Below are positions 8,231-21,400 of a DNA stretch of 64,000 bases, piece after piece. The DNA is from Maniola hyperantus (lineage: Eukaryota > Arthropoda > Insecta > Lepidoptera > Nymphalidae). The translations under genes and the position numbers were made by a program. The notes beneath the pieces are model-generated. The model saw only the letters and a program-made list of their open reading frames with translations, did not search any database and was not told where the DNA came from. Position 1 is the stretch's first letter. Every line of letters begins with the position of its first letter. The stretch lies in the NCBI RefSeq assembly GCF_902806685.2, contig NC_048537.1, positions 17,506,720 through 17,570,719 on the forward strand, in the 5' to 3' direction.

Positions 8231-11200
8231 ATACATACACACATACACAGTAGCCTACATGAAAATTTACAAAAAATAATTCATTTCTAAAATCGCCTTT
8301 ATGAAGATCTCTCCAGCATTTATTTCCTTGCGATTAAGATAAAGCAATACAAGTAGGTATGAAATTCGAATGAGGTAGGTACTCTATAATTACAGCGGCA
8401 AAAATGGCTTTGAAGAAGTACCTACGAAACCTACCTACTTCACATCAATAGTTTTTCTTTCAATATGTCTCCAAAAAGCGACCCCCGAAAAAAATTTACT
8501 TAAACCAAAAAACATCGGGTTTTCGACTTCAAAGATTAACCCGTTTTTTTGTAGGCGTGAGAATAAGACCCCAGGGTCCCGTGGCAGGTGCCTACCACCA
8601 TTGTTAGCAGGACCTACCTACCATTGTGCGCGAAACGTAAAAAGAACTTTTGAACTTTTGTGTTACACAAAATACAACTCAAGTGCTTCTATTTTGTATA
8701 AAAATAAACTTTTGATGAACTGTTGTGTTTATTCTAAGCTGTGGGAAGTTTTGAGGTTATTTGTATAATTATTTGCTGATTTAATGGATTGTCTTGTTTG
8801 TAAATAGGCTTCATTCAGCCTGAGGCCAGTATTTTGTCTGTTATTTATTTTGTGGCTTTTTCATATCTGTTTTAAGGTTGCTCGTATTTCAAGGCAGTCT
8901 GTAGGCATCTACATTTTTTCACATCGATGGTTGATATACTTGATATTAAATATTTTTTAATATGTATACGACTAGATGATACCCGCGACTTCGTCCACGT
9001 GGATATAGGTTTAAACTTTTACTGTCTCATGGGAAAACTTTGATTTTTCGGGATAAAGTGTTAAGTCAGGGAAGGTATTTAAAGCTATTTCCATTTCGAA
9101 TTTCAGCCAAATCTTCTTAGTAGTTTTTGCGTGAAAGAGTAACAAACATACACACACACACATGACACACCTACAAACTTTTGCCTTTATAATATTAGTA
9201 TGATGATTAGTGTGATCGCTAGGAAAATAGCTTATTAGTTACTAGATAGGTTTTTTAAAAATCCCGTGGGAACGTTTTGATTTTCCGGGATATAATGCCT
9301 ATGTCGATTTCCGGGATGCAAGCTATCTCTGTACCAAATTTCATCAAAATCGGATAAATTGTTGTAATATTAAGTATGGATTAGGTACGTAAGCTTATCT
9401 TTGTCAATGCTATGTAGAAAATTAGGGATTTTCGAGCTAACCTGGAAGGCGTTTAGACATTCGTTTGGCGTGCTTCCATCTTAGATCACTCATCATCAGG
9501 CGATATCACAGTTATGCCGATGCCCTAGCCTAGTTCGCTTAAAATGCGCATTGACGGAAAATAATATACCTACTGACTTACTTAGGTTAGGTATCTATCT
9601 ATCTATAAAAAAAGGTAAGAATCTACCACTAAAAAAAGCTCGAGCACCTCTTAACAATATGAATAAAAATAAAAAGATTCTTTATGTAATGTATTATGTA
9701 TTACTTATATGCTGAAAATAACAAGATTCCTGTCTAAGGTTATTAAAAAGACTTTTAGCAAAAAATCAGACTTATTGTCGCTAACTTTGTATTATTATAC
9801 GTCTTCAGTCGCTGTGAAAGCTCTTCGACAAATAGGATCACGTACAGAACAAGAGGCGTGTAATAAAGCAAGGATTATTTCCCTTTTATAGCAAATCTTA
9901 TAGGATTAAGGTGGTCGAAAAATCGCTCATGACGCTTTTGTGAGTCAGACGATTTTTAAAGCCGTGTGAAAATGCGTAAAATCAGCTGTTTCGTCACTGA
10001 TTTTTTTCGAAGTTGGGTTTATTCTCAAAAAGTTATGTACCTAGGTATAAGTATAACCAGTTAAAAAAAATCGGTCAAGCGCGAGTCGGACTCGTACACG
10101 AAGGGTTCCGTACCATCATACAAGAATTAATTGACAAAACTGTTTTGTTAAATAAATATTTTTCATTTTCATTTTCATTTTTTTAAATTTTTATATCATT
10201 TATTTATTTTTATTTGTACCAAAAACATTTACAGTAAAGAGGAAAAGAGAGCAAAAGTGGACAGGGAAACACTTATCTCTATGAGAGATCTCTACCAGTG
10301 ACCCTTGGCAGTGCGAGAGGTTATAAAGGCAGTAGAATAGGTACAAAAAGAAGATAGAAATACATTATCTGTCTACCTTATCGGTTCACAAGATACAGCC
10401 CGCTGACAGACAGATAGATGGACGAACGGACGGGTAGCGGAGCCTTAGTAGGTTAAGTATAGGTAGGTAGGTTAGGTAGGTAGTTAGGTCCCGTTGACAC
10501 CCTACGGGTGCGGAACCCTAGAAAGCCGGTCAAATGCGAGCCAGACTCGTCTTCGAGGGACCCGTAGCTTGGAAATAAAAGTAATAGGTAGGTTAGTATA
10601 GGTAGGTATATTGGTATCAATAATTGATCTAGCAACTTAAAAACAAATCCCTTTTATTCCATACCGCAAATCTAAGTTTATTTGTAAAGATTTTATATAA
10701 TACTAGCTGATGCCCGCGACTTTGTCCGTGTGGATTTAGGTTTTTAAAAATCCCGTAGGAACTCTTTGATTCTCCGGGATAAAAAGCCGATGTCACTCTT
10801 TAGGTCTGTACCTGAATCCATGCACAAAATCACGTCAATCCGTTGCACCATTGCGACGTGATTGAAGATGGAAGGATAAACCAATAAACCAACACACTTT
10901 CGCATATGGGTAGTGGTAGCTAAGAAAGTGTTAAGTAGAGAGACTTTGTTTTATTTTTCCTGTACCTACTTCCTTTCGGTCAACTAATTCCTAGACCTAT
11001 ACAGTCTTCTACAGTAGGTATTATAGATAAGTAAGTACCTATCTACCTAGGTATACCTAATTTGTTTGTATCGAAAGAAAATTGCAGACCAAAAAGATAA
11101 AAGTAAAGTTCCCTTTGCACAACTTCATCATAAATTAATCAAAATGCTGCGAATTAAATTTCACAATAGCCAGCAAGCGTGTCCCATCTCCACATATCCC

Positions 11201-11540
11201 TGAGCCTTCCACAGACAATAGCCTTCGTTCAATGAAATTGCGTTTCCTAATTGACGCCGCTTCCACCGTGCGTCCGACACGCGGCCTTTTCAAAAATATT
11301 AAATCCAAAAAAACACCCCTTTATCACCCCTATCTCCATACTTATACCGTTTATATTCCTGTGATTAACTTTAGAACAAACTTACTAGAGATTGTCAACC
11401 CTATTTGATCTTATATTGCAGTCACTATAAACTCTATAATTATACGGATATAGCTCAAAATCGCAGCGTTTAACTGTAATAACAAAATTGTTTGCACAAA
11501 AAATTACAAAGTTCTACTGCGAGCAATAACACCTTAACAC
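8231..11540. other. Intergenic, repeat-dominated
   Basis: Minus-strand Helitron-like copies at about 8968-9205, 9244-9375 and 10701-10912; short repeat C fragments at about 10068-10125 and 10528-10560; a (TTTTCA)n run near 10160-10185. In 8231-8967, 9376-10067 and 10913-11540 I see no gene, RNA or recognisable element. Confidence 0.6.
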
Positions 11541-11800
11541 TTGGCAATAAAGTTACATATGGTGTGTTTTTGTGGTAGTACTATGTTGGCGGGATATAAA
11601 GCATGGTCGCCACAGGGCTGGGAGGCGGCCAGGCGCCGGGGCACGCGGCAGCACACTCCGCGGCCGGCGGTCGACGCGCGCGCACGTGTGCCACGCATGC
11701 GCATTGCGTTCAACAAGTTCCTGCAATTTCTAAGACGCATACACACTTGTTTACTTAATTGTTTAATTAGATCATGCTTTATGAGCTTTTTCACTCAGTT
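11540..11800 (+). promoter_or_regulatory. Putative Hey promoter, GC-rich with E-box/class C sites
   Basis: A GC-rich block (about 11600-11700) in AT-rich DNA upstream of the Hey start. It contains CACGCG (11642-11647) and CACGTG (11683-11688), both site types bound by Hairy/Hey repressors. Candidate core signals are GATATAAAG near 11592 (TATA-like) and TCAGTT at 11795-11800 (insect initiator TCAGTY). Which one is used cannot be decided from sequence. No Su(H) consensus was seen in 11100-12217. Confidence 0.4.
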
Positions 11801-11830
11801 TTAGTAATCGATTTTTCATAAAACTAATAA

Positions 11831-12187
11831 AGTGAAAAATAAAATATTTTCAGAAAAAGTGAAAAACTATTTGTGATTTTGGGAAAAGTGAAAAACATTG
11901 GCATAATATTATGACGGTCTAGTCCATTCTAAGTGAACATATTTCTCTACAGAACCATAATAATGTGACATTTCAACAACGGTTGAGCAGTGAAAATTTT
12001 CATCAATTTTCCGCATCGGACACAATCGGCGTGAAAACTCAATCACTTTTTTCCACCTGCATTTAAAAGTGAAAAGGAAGTGAAAAACACGTCTATTAAA
12101 CTGATTCAACGATGTGACAAATAAATGTTATTCCGTAAAAAGTGAAAACCAAACTTTAGTCGAAAAAAAAGTGAATGAAAAGTGAAC
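11831..12187 (+). repeat. Cluster of AGTGAAAA motifs in the Hey 5' leader
   Basis: Exact AGTGAAAA at 11831, 11858, 11887, 11989, 12068, 12079 and 12141, with CGTGAAAA at 12030 and variants AGTGAATG (about 12170) and AGTGAACG (12181). Nearly all are on the same strand as the gene, spread irregularly over 350 bp that probably lie in the 5' UTR. Confidence 0.75.
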
Positions 12188-12217
12188 GTATTTTCAAGTT
12201 TTGGAAATTTTATATAA

Positions 12218-12408
12218 ATGATGGAGTATCAGAGACACATGGAGCCCAGTGCTCACCAGCAGCCTCAATCCCAGGGGCCCCAGTGGGCCCCTCAGTACGG
12301 CTGGGGGCCCCCTGCGCCGACTGTAGCGGCTCCCGTACAAAGAACTAAGAGGACTCATTCTGAAAGTGAGGATGATGCCTTTTCTGAAGAGAGTAGTAAA
12401 GACGCGAC
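12218..12408 (+). CDS. Hey: Hey exon 1 (coding part)
   Basis: Starts at ATGATGGAG; the second ATG (12221) has a G at +4 and could also be used. Encodes the N-terminal 63 codons and two bases of Thr64. Donor GCGAC|GTAAGT. No bHLH residues here. Confidence 0.9.
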
Positions 12409-15400
12409 GTAAGTATTTTTTATTTTTTTGCAGCCTTTATTCCTCCTGCGCTGATGTCCGACGTCCGTGGCATACCTATGTCGGTGTGGCATACGTAATT
12501 TAAATTCAAAATAATATATAAAAAAAGGCGACTGACTGACTAACTACTCGACGTATCGGACTGAAAGACATGCAGATAGCTATTTATGACGTAGACATCC
12601 GCTGAGAAAGGATTTTTGAAAACTTAATGGAAATAAAGTCGCGAGCAAAAGCTAGTATATAATACTATATACTAGTATATTAATGTATAAACTACACGTG
12701 TACTAGTAACGCTGACCGTCGCAATATGAAAAGTATTTACTCGTGGCCGACATCATAATGTTAGGAATTCAGGCTAAAATATTTCTTGCACACAGTAGTT
12801 AAATGTAGTTAGTCTAAATATCCCTTTGTAGAGTGCTTCTGAAGTATGCAAGCTATTTCTTTTATAGTTTTTATCATGGTACTTGGTAGCCTCAGGATTT
12901 TAGCCATCCAAAGCAGAGCTTTAGTGTTTTTGTGCTTTTAAAGGAATGATTATGTCATTATGGTACAATGTAATAAGTCCATATTATTTAACTATAAAAT
13001 AACATAAGTATTTTCATTAGGCATTCAAATAAGATTCTAATAAGAAAAAAATACTCGTCGAAATGCTGACTAACCTACCGTTTTTGTCTGGTGGTTTTTG
13101 TAGTCGGCAAAAAGCAAAAGCTCTGTTGCGTAGCGTAGGCGGTTGCTACGCGCGTAGCTGGTCTACGAAATAGCTATTACGAGTCACGACTAGGTTTCCT
13201 TTATTTTTCTTTTAAAAAGTTTATAAAAAAAAACTTATACTTATTGATTTTTATATGAATTCATAATCATATTCCTCGTGAAGAAGTATAGATGGCTAAG
13301 AATTCTTCATAATAATTGTCTAAAAGGTGTGTGAAGTCTGCCAATCCGTACTGGATCAGCGTGGCAGCCTATGGCCTAAATAACCCTTCTCATTCTGAGA
13401 CCCGTTCTCAGTAGTGGGCTGGCGATGGGTCGATCATAATGACGATCGTGAATTTTTCGAAAGTATGACGCAATTTTTCTAATTATAAGTAGTGAATCGT
13501 AGGACGCCATTTCAAATTAATTTAGCAGAAACATTCGGCACGAATGTAAATATAAAGGACACGGTTCAACTTTTGATGTGGTATAAAGGTCAAAAGTCAA
13601 ATGACGGCGGTAGTTGGTACTATCGCGGTTCAAAAGAAAGTTATAACCTTTACTTTACAAACAACTCTATACTGCATTCAAATAAACTTTAACGAACTCC
13701 GTCCGATTCTTGAGTTGAGATGCTAAAACTAAATTTAAGATCCTTTCATATTTTTAAAGCCACAGTTTTTAATATTCCGTACCTCAAAAGGAAAAAAGGA
13801 ACCTTAATAGAATCATTTCGTTGTCCGTCTGTCCGTCTGTCGTGTCTGTCAAGAAAACCTAAAGGGTTCTTTCCGCTGATCTAGAATCATAGAATTTGGC
13901 AGGTAGGTAGATCTTCTAGCACAAGTTAAGGAAAAAAACCGAAAACCGTGAATTTGTGGTTACATCATTAAAAAAATTAAAATGTGTTAGATAACTATAC
14001 ATATGAAAGGGCTTTACTTGTACATTCTAAAACAGATTTTCATTTATTTTTTATGCATAGTAGTTTTTGATTTATCGTGCAAGATGTCGAAAAAAATACC
14101 CGAGTAACCTAAGTAAGTAAAATGCGCGAGTCTGACTCGCTCTCGGTTTTCTTCTGCATTTCGACTTTAACTGAGCGTCTTCCTTATTGTTCCTGTTTGA
14201 TTGACCAGGTCTCCAGGCGGCGACTCCTGCCAGCTCATGACGCGCAAGAGACGACGCGGCGTCATAGAGAAGAAGAGAAGAGACAGAATCAACACGTCGC
14301 TGACTGAGCTCAAGAGGCTGGTGCCGGCGGCGTGCGAGAAGCAAGGCAGCGCCAAGCTGGAGAAGGCAGAGATCCTGCAGCTCACTGTCGACCATCTCAA
14401 GATGCTGCATGCTAAAGGTATAATCCAAGCCGAAATCATTTGAGGAGGTGGCGAACAAAACGCCATAATTACACTTCTGGCCAATATTAGAGCCTCGATA
14501 GCTCAACGGTTAAAGGAGCGGACTGAAAACCGAAAGGTCGCCGGTTCAAACCCCATCGGTTGCACTAATAATTGTCGTACCTACTCCTAGCACAAGCTTT
14601 ACGCTTAATTGGAGGGGAAGAGGAGAATATTAGTCAGCATGATAAACTTGGCTAATATTCTTTAAAAAAAAAGTACGCGACAAGTCGAGAAGGCAATCGG
14701 GGAGGAAACGCCCCGCACACCCGCACAGCCCCCGCGCTATCCCAGTGCGGGATAGCGGGATTGAGTCCAAAGTTTGTGATTTTGATCAAAACGCTACAAC
14801 TAAAATACTTTACAGCTATAAATTAAGTTTTTTATTCCTCCTGTAAAAAAATATTTCGTGCAATTATACCGTTTTGTTCGCCAGCTCCTCTTTTAATTTA
14901 TGTAGGTGTACTTTAAGGTTGTGCTTAAAGTGTCAGGAGGTGTGGTGGGAGGCTTCGGCTACGCTACCGGCAAAGTCGTGCCGCCAAGCGATTCAGCGTT
15001 CCAGTAGTAGAAACCAATCAGGGCATGGGTTTAATGAATCTGCCATACCTACCCTTTCAGGATAAACTAACTACTACAATTAACATTAGCATGTCGGTGA
15101 GAAACCTTAAAGTTTTTACCCGCCCCAAAATCGCCCAACGCGCCCAACGAAGTTTTCATTACAAAAAATACCAAATAAAATATGTGTATGTTCGAATTAA
15201 CCGAGAACGCTGTAAAGACAGATTTCGGTTTCCCACTCACAAAACCTCATTCCTTAACAAAAGTGTTTGTGTCATGGCGGTAAAGATATATAATAAGATA
15301 CCAGGGGAGATAAGGAAATGTAATAATATAAATAAATTTAAGAATAAATTGCATGATTTTTCAATAGACAAGACATTATATAACATTAACGAATTTTTTT

Positions 15401-18400
15401 CAACTTAGACATTTTTAAATTTTGAATTTTAACATAGACAAAGACAACGTGCGTCAAATTACTTATAGTTATTGTTTTACTAGGTTTACTAATTGTTTTG
15501 CATGCTTAATATTTAAGGCGAAACATTTCTACTGGACAATTTTATGTAATAACATCTCGTTGTAAAATGTTTCCGCAAATAAAGAATCTTTGAATCTTTG
15601 AATCTTTGAATCTTTCCTTTACGCAAAATTTTACAGTTATGCATTGAATAGAACCTACTTAACCGTTAGGACCGCGTTTATCCTGTCATTTGTACGTTTC
15701 CTAAAGAATCAATTCATTTCCGTTTTCTACAAATTAACAAAAAAAACCGTTACGGTTCCGCAAAAAATCTCAAATTGCTAAAAGTCAAAAGTATAGTCTA
15801 TTTTACTGTTCGTTTTGCTTTCCGGTTTAGTAAAAAATAAAAACCCACGGTTTCTAGATTTTAAAAACGGATTTCCATTTTTAAATACCACTAGTACCGA
15901 TTTTCCGGAATAAAAATAGCCTATGGCACTCTCCAGGTCTTTATCTTTAGTCTATATGCAAAAAATCACATCAATACAATACATTGCACCGTTGCGACTT
16001 GATTGAAGGACAAACCAACAAACCAACAAACAAACACACTTTCGCATTTATAATAAGGGTAGGTACTGATTACTCAGTATGAAATACATTGTACCTAAGT
16101 AATTTCAGCCCGATCCGTCCGTTTGAGCTGTGCGTTGATAGATCAGTCAGTCATTTAGTCAGTCAGTCCTTTTCCTTTTACATATTTAGATTAGTGAGGA
16201 TATGGATTGAAAAAATAAACGTAAAACACTCAACATCGTCATTCACCTTTAGATTTCCGCACATGTGCACTGCGCCGCGCGCCGCGCGCCGGTCAGATCG
16301 GCAGTTTGCACACACGAGGGTCGTTATCATCTTATCAATATGTCACAGATCCATTCCCACGCATTTCCGGCTCCGACAGGTGTTGGTGCAACGAGGTCTA
16401 CATCTTGTACTGTACACTTTATGTTTGAGGTGATAGAGTTTAAAATGAAATGCTCAGACTATGATAATGTTAGTCGTAGCGTGTAATGGATACACGGATG
16501 TGATTAATGTAATATACCAACTGGGAATTTAGACTTTATTTTGGAAGGTATAATCATCATCATCATGATCAACCCATCGCCGGCTCACTACAGAGCACGG
16601 GTCTCCTCTCAGAGTGAGAAGGGTTTGGCCATAGACTATCACGCTGGCCATGTGCGGATTGGTAGACTTCACACACCTTTGAGAACATTATGGAAAACTC
16701 TCAGGCATGCAGGTTTCCTCACGATATTTTCCTTCACCGTTTAAGCGTTCCGTTAAGCCTTCTAATCGAAGGTCGGGGGTTCGATCCCGGGCACGCACAG
16801 AGCAGCGAGCGAGGCATTGTACCCAAGATGCTGACAGCTGACAGCCTTACCCCTTTGAATGGGAATTGTATTTAAATAGTGACGCTATTAATATACCTAA
16901 TTATCCCAAATATATTTAATCATCATCATCATCATCATCATTATTATCAGTAACCGCCAACCGGTCTCTTGTAGGGACTTCCACTTGCCATGGTCTTGCG
17001 CCACCTAAATCCAGCGGCTCCCTGCGACTAGTAATAGTTTGATGTCGTCTGTCCACCTAATAATGGGGAGTCTTCCAACGCTCTGGTCGTCATTCTAGTA
17101 CCATGGGACCCCAAAGTCTTTCGTTTCTTCGAACTAGGTGCCCTACTCATAGCCACTTCAGCTTCGCATCTCGTTTAGCTATATCGTTTATTCTGGTTCT
17201 CCTAATTTCTGATCTGGTCACGTAGAGAAACTCCAATCATAGCTCTCTTCATAGTCCGCTGAGTGACTCTGAATATTCTATCTAATATACCAAACCTATT
17301 TAAATATAAAAACCGGCCAAGTGCGAGTCAGTTGTTTTAGAATATACAAGTAAAGCCCTTTCATATGATACCCCACTTGGTATAGTTATCTAATTTTGAA
17401 AATTTTAACTACTAATATTTGTTCATGAACAAATTTTAATTTTTTTTTCTGTGATGTCATCAAAAATACACGGTTTTCGGATTAATTCCTTTACTTGTGC
17501 TATAAGACCTACCTACCTACCATGATTATAGGTCAACGGTAATTACCCTAGAAAATCGATCGCGCCTAGTTTCTTGACAGACAACGGACAGACAGACTAC
17601 AAAGTGATCCTATAAGGGTTCCATTTTCCTTTTGAGGTACAGAACCCTAAAAATTAGTAAAGCAAATGTCGCTTAAAACATAGTCAAGCGTAAAAAATTG
17701 CGTCGGTAAAAAAGTCCTGCGCAAGTTAAATTAATATGATGGGTGTTGCAAAATTAATAAAGCAACGTTGCTTCCGGCGGCGGGTCGGTGGTGACCGCGA
17801 GTCAAACCGCAGGGATTGCGGCAATTTAGCCAAAGGTCACCGACCGCAGGAAGGAAGAATCGGATGGTTAGCCTAGCTAGTCCTCTAATTGTGCGGTTTA
17901 CGCTTTATTAAATAACGACTTTTTAGTTTTTATGCTTAAACAGGAAGAGTAGATAATTATATTTTATGTAAAGAAAAACACATTGGATTTCTATACCCAG
18001 AGACCCACTGTTTCATTTTTGAAAAATGTAAAAAGTAGCGACTGTTAAATTTATATTTTTGGAATTAATAAATAGTTATGTTATAATGCACGTTCAGTAC
18101 GCGGCCGAAAGTAATGTACATCGGACCTACCTTTAGAAATTAGAATGACATTTCGGCTTTGTAGAGCGTTGTCTCTGTCACACGTACCTATATGACGTTT
18201 TATCGGTTTCAACGACAGAGACAGTGCTCTACAAATTTGCTATCTCCTTCTACAGGTCGATATACATTACTTTCGGCCGCGTACTGTAGTTTTGGTTTGC
18301 TTGCTCAAGCAGCTTGATGCGGCCGTCAAGCACCTTTGAGCTAGCAAAAGGCACTTTTCTCATTTCCCGAACACTGTCCAAACGTTGCGCCATCAGTCCG

Positions 18401-21400
18401 CTTGACCTTCTCGGAAGCGTTTTAAAGATTCTATTATCAGTTTGGAAAGCAGATTCTACTGACAAAAGATTTAAAAAAAATCCCTTGAATGTCTGTGAGT
18501 CAAACCAATAACCCTAGGAGATTCAAGGTAAACAAACGCGCCAATTTCAATAGAACTTTAGAAATATAATGCATTCTTTATAGATTTATTTACACAATTT
18601 ATTTAATCTAAGTATATTTAAAAATTATTTAGTTTCCTTAAAGTGTCGGTAAAACACTATCATAAAAAAATTATAGTCCCATATGTCACTATTTCCTCAA
18701 AGGCAGTCTATTAAGTATTTAAAACCGCATCAGAACGATTACCTCCGGTCACAATAGCCCACATCTACTAGGCCCACTAGGCCAGGTATAGGGTAGCGGG
18801 TAGCGGGTAGCGGGTAGCGGGTAGCGGGTAGTGAGTCGGTCGGACACCTGGCGCTAGAAAAACTCGCATGGCAGGAAGTGGCCGATAGCTCGCCGCCAGT
18901 GATATGCGATCTGACTTTTTGTCCCTTCTCACTTCTGTTTCGGAAGGTTTGTCTTGTGTCGACTTCTGATTTTAACCGACTTCCAAAAAGGTGGTTCTCA
19001 ATTCGGGCCGTTTTTTTAAATGTATGTAGGTACATCGATTTTTGCGAGATTTCTGGACTGGTTTGCAATTATTTTTTTTCATCAACAGGGGATGTGATGT
19101 TCCAAAACCACTACAAATTAAAAAATAACTTTTGTTTCTACACGTGTAGGTATCTTTATGAATGTATGAAGTCGGGCGAGCGTAATAGAAGAAACTGGAA
19201 ATCAAAGCTTAAAGCTCGCCCGACTTCAACATACATACACGTGTAGAAACAGAAGTTATTTTTTACTTTGTAGTGGTTTCGGAAGTCGGTCTTTAAATTT
19301 TTTTGTTGTTGACCCTAGGTAAATTGATTAACCCTAAAAATTAAAAAAATTATAGTAACAAAATGAAATGAAATAAAAAGCCAAACAGTAGGTATAATAT
19401 GTGTACCACCAGCAAATCATTAAGCGCATTCAATAAATCCGTAACCAAAGATGACTTTATCGAGTGACCCCAGTCGGCTCAGCAAACAGGGGTGGCGTGG
19501 GAACCGAACCCGCTACCATATCTCACTGGCAGTAGCCCTGCGGAGTACAGAGGGCAGAGGGCCAGCCATCCCTCCGAGCAAATACTACGGATTATTAACG
19601 TATGCTAGATTTAACTTACAAATTATAGCTTAGGGAGGTATTTTCTTTTTATTATTTAAACGAGAACTTGAAAAGCTTCAATGAGTAAAAATAGTTTTTT
19701 TTATTAATTTTAGGTCGATTAGGGGTGTAAAAGTTATAATTAATTATTGAACAACTCATACAAATCCTGCTATTTCGGTTTTTCATTTCATTAATAATTT
19801 CTTATTTATTATCCTTCTAGTCTGTACTTTATAAGTCCCGCAAATTACTAATGCGCGTGGCCGCCATTTTAGTGACGTCAACACTAGCAATTTTATTAAT
19901 ATTTTAACATCACATAAATAAACTAAGTAGGTACCTACTTATACTCAGGTATTAACATCCAAAAAGGTCCATAGATAAATAATGAAATTCTAAAAACTTG
20001 AAAAACAAACAATTTAAATAAAAAATGCTCAATCTCGTCAGAAAGAACACGCAAAAAAGACACGCATGTTAAAATTCCCGACCACTATCACGATATGACC
20101 AAATAAAATCAAAAATGTTCAACCTAATCTACATTCTCATCCCCCTATCACGCGCTCATTGTCAGCAGTGACAAGCGGAAATAGACAGAATCTACTTCCA
20201 ACCCGAAAGCAAAAGGGTACAAGAAGGGTTGCGCCCCACCTGTAGACAAAAAAGGCAAGAAAAAACGACGCCTAGTCCAAAAACGGAAGGGAAGAAATAG
20301 CACAATGAGGCAGATAAACGACTGCTTGAAAATATCCTGTGCAGTTTCCTGTACTTAAGGATTTTGTATTCAAAAAGTATGTTAGGAAGTCAAATTAAAA
20401 AGGCATTAAAGATTTTCTTGCAGATGTTCTAATTGTTATAAAAAAATTAAACATAAACAATTTTATCTATGTTACAATTGAAAAACGCTGATACATATAG
20501 AAAATCCGAAAAATCATTATTGTCACTACTATCCTCTAAAATAAGCTAGTTGGGGGTGAAAGAGGAAAATTAGCGTTACACTCACAATGTGAAAGTGTGT
20601 CTGTCTGCTGGAATTTCACGCCCATTCGTTCAACCGATTTTGACGAAATTTAGTACAAAGATAGCTTGCGTCCCGGGGAAGGACATAGGCTACTTTTTGT
20701 CCCAGAAAATCAAACAGTTCCCACGGTGTTTTTAAAAACCTAAATCCACGCTGATGAAGTCGCGGGCATCATCTAGTCTTAAATATATAAAAGGAAAAAC
20801 TGATTGACTGACTGATCTATCAACACACAGCTCAAACTACTGGACGAATGGGGCATTCGGATAGCTATAATTATGACGTAGACATCTGCTCAGAAAGGAT
20901 TTTCGAAATTTCAACCCCTAAGGAGGTAAAATAGGGGTTCGAAAATTGTGTAGCCCATGCGGACGAAGTCGTGAGGATATGCTAGTACAAAAAAAACAGA
21001 ATTTTTATGTGACATTGAAAACAAATCAAGTATTTCGAATGTTCGGACCCTTACCACCTGATTCACAAATTATAGGTAATAGTGGTACATTTTATCTTGA
21101 AGTCTTATACGACTTTTGGTAAAGATAACAAATAAATTATTACGAAGTCCTTAGAGCGACTTACTCGATCTATCATGATTCATAATAATATATCAAAAAG
21201 CAAATCAAACATATCCCCAAATTCTTTAGAAAGTTCTGGACTATCTCTTTGACAAAAAACTTATTCAAGCTTTTTTCTTTGAAACTACAAGAGCCACATT
21301 TCTTGTGCGATAATTTATGCAATCTTATACAAACCTGTGTCCTTCACGGCCCCTACTAACAACTAGCGATGGGCATGATTGCTATTTTAAATAATTTTCA

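Noticed and set aside
11541..11804. 87-codon plus-strand frame upstream of Hey
   Set aside because: Overlaps an equally long minus-strand frame in a GC-rich block. Explained by base composition of the Hey promoter region; no conserved sequence.
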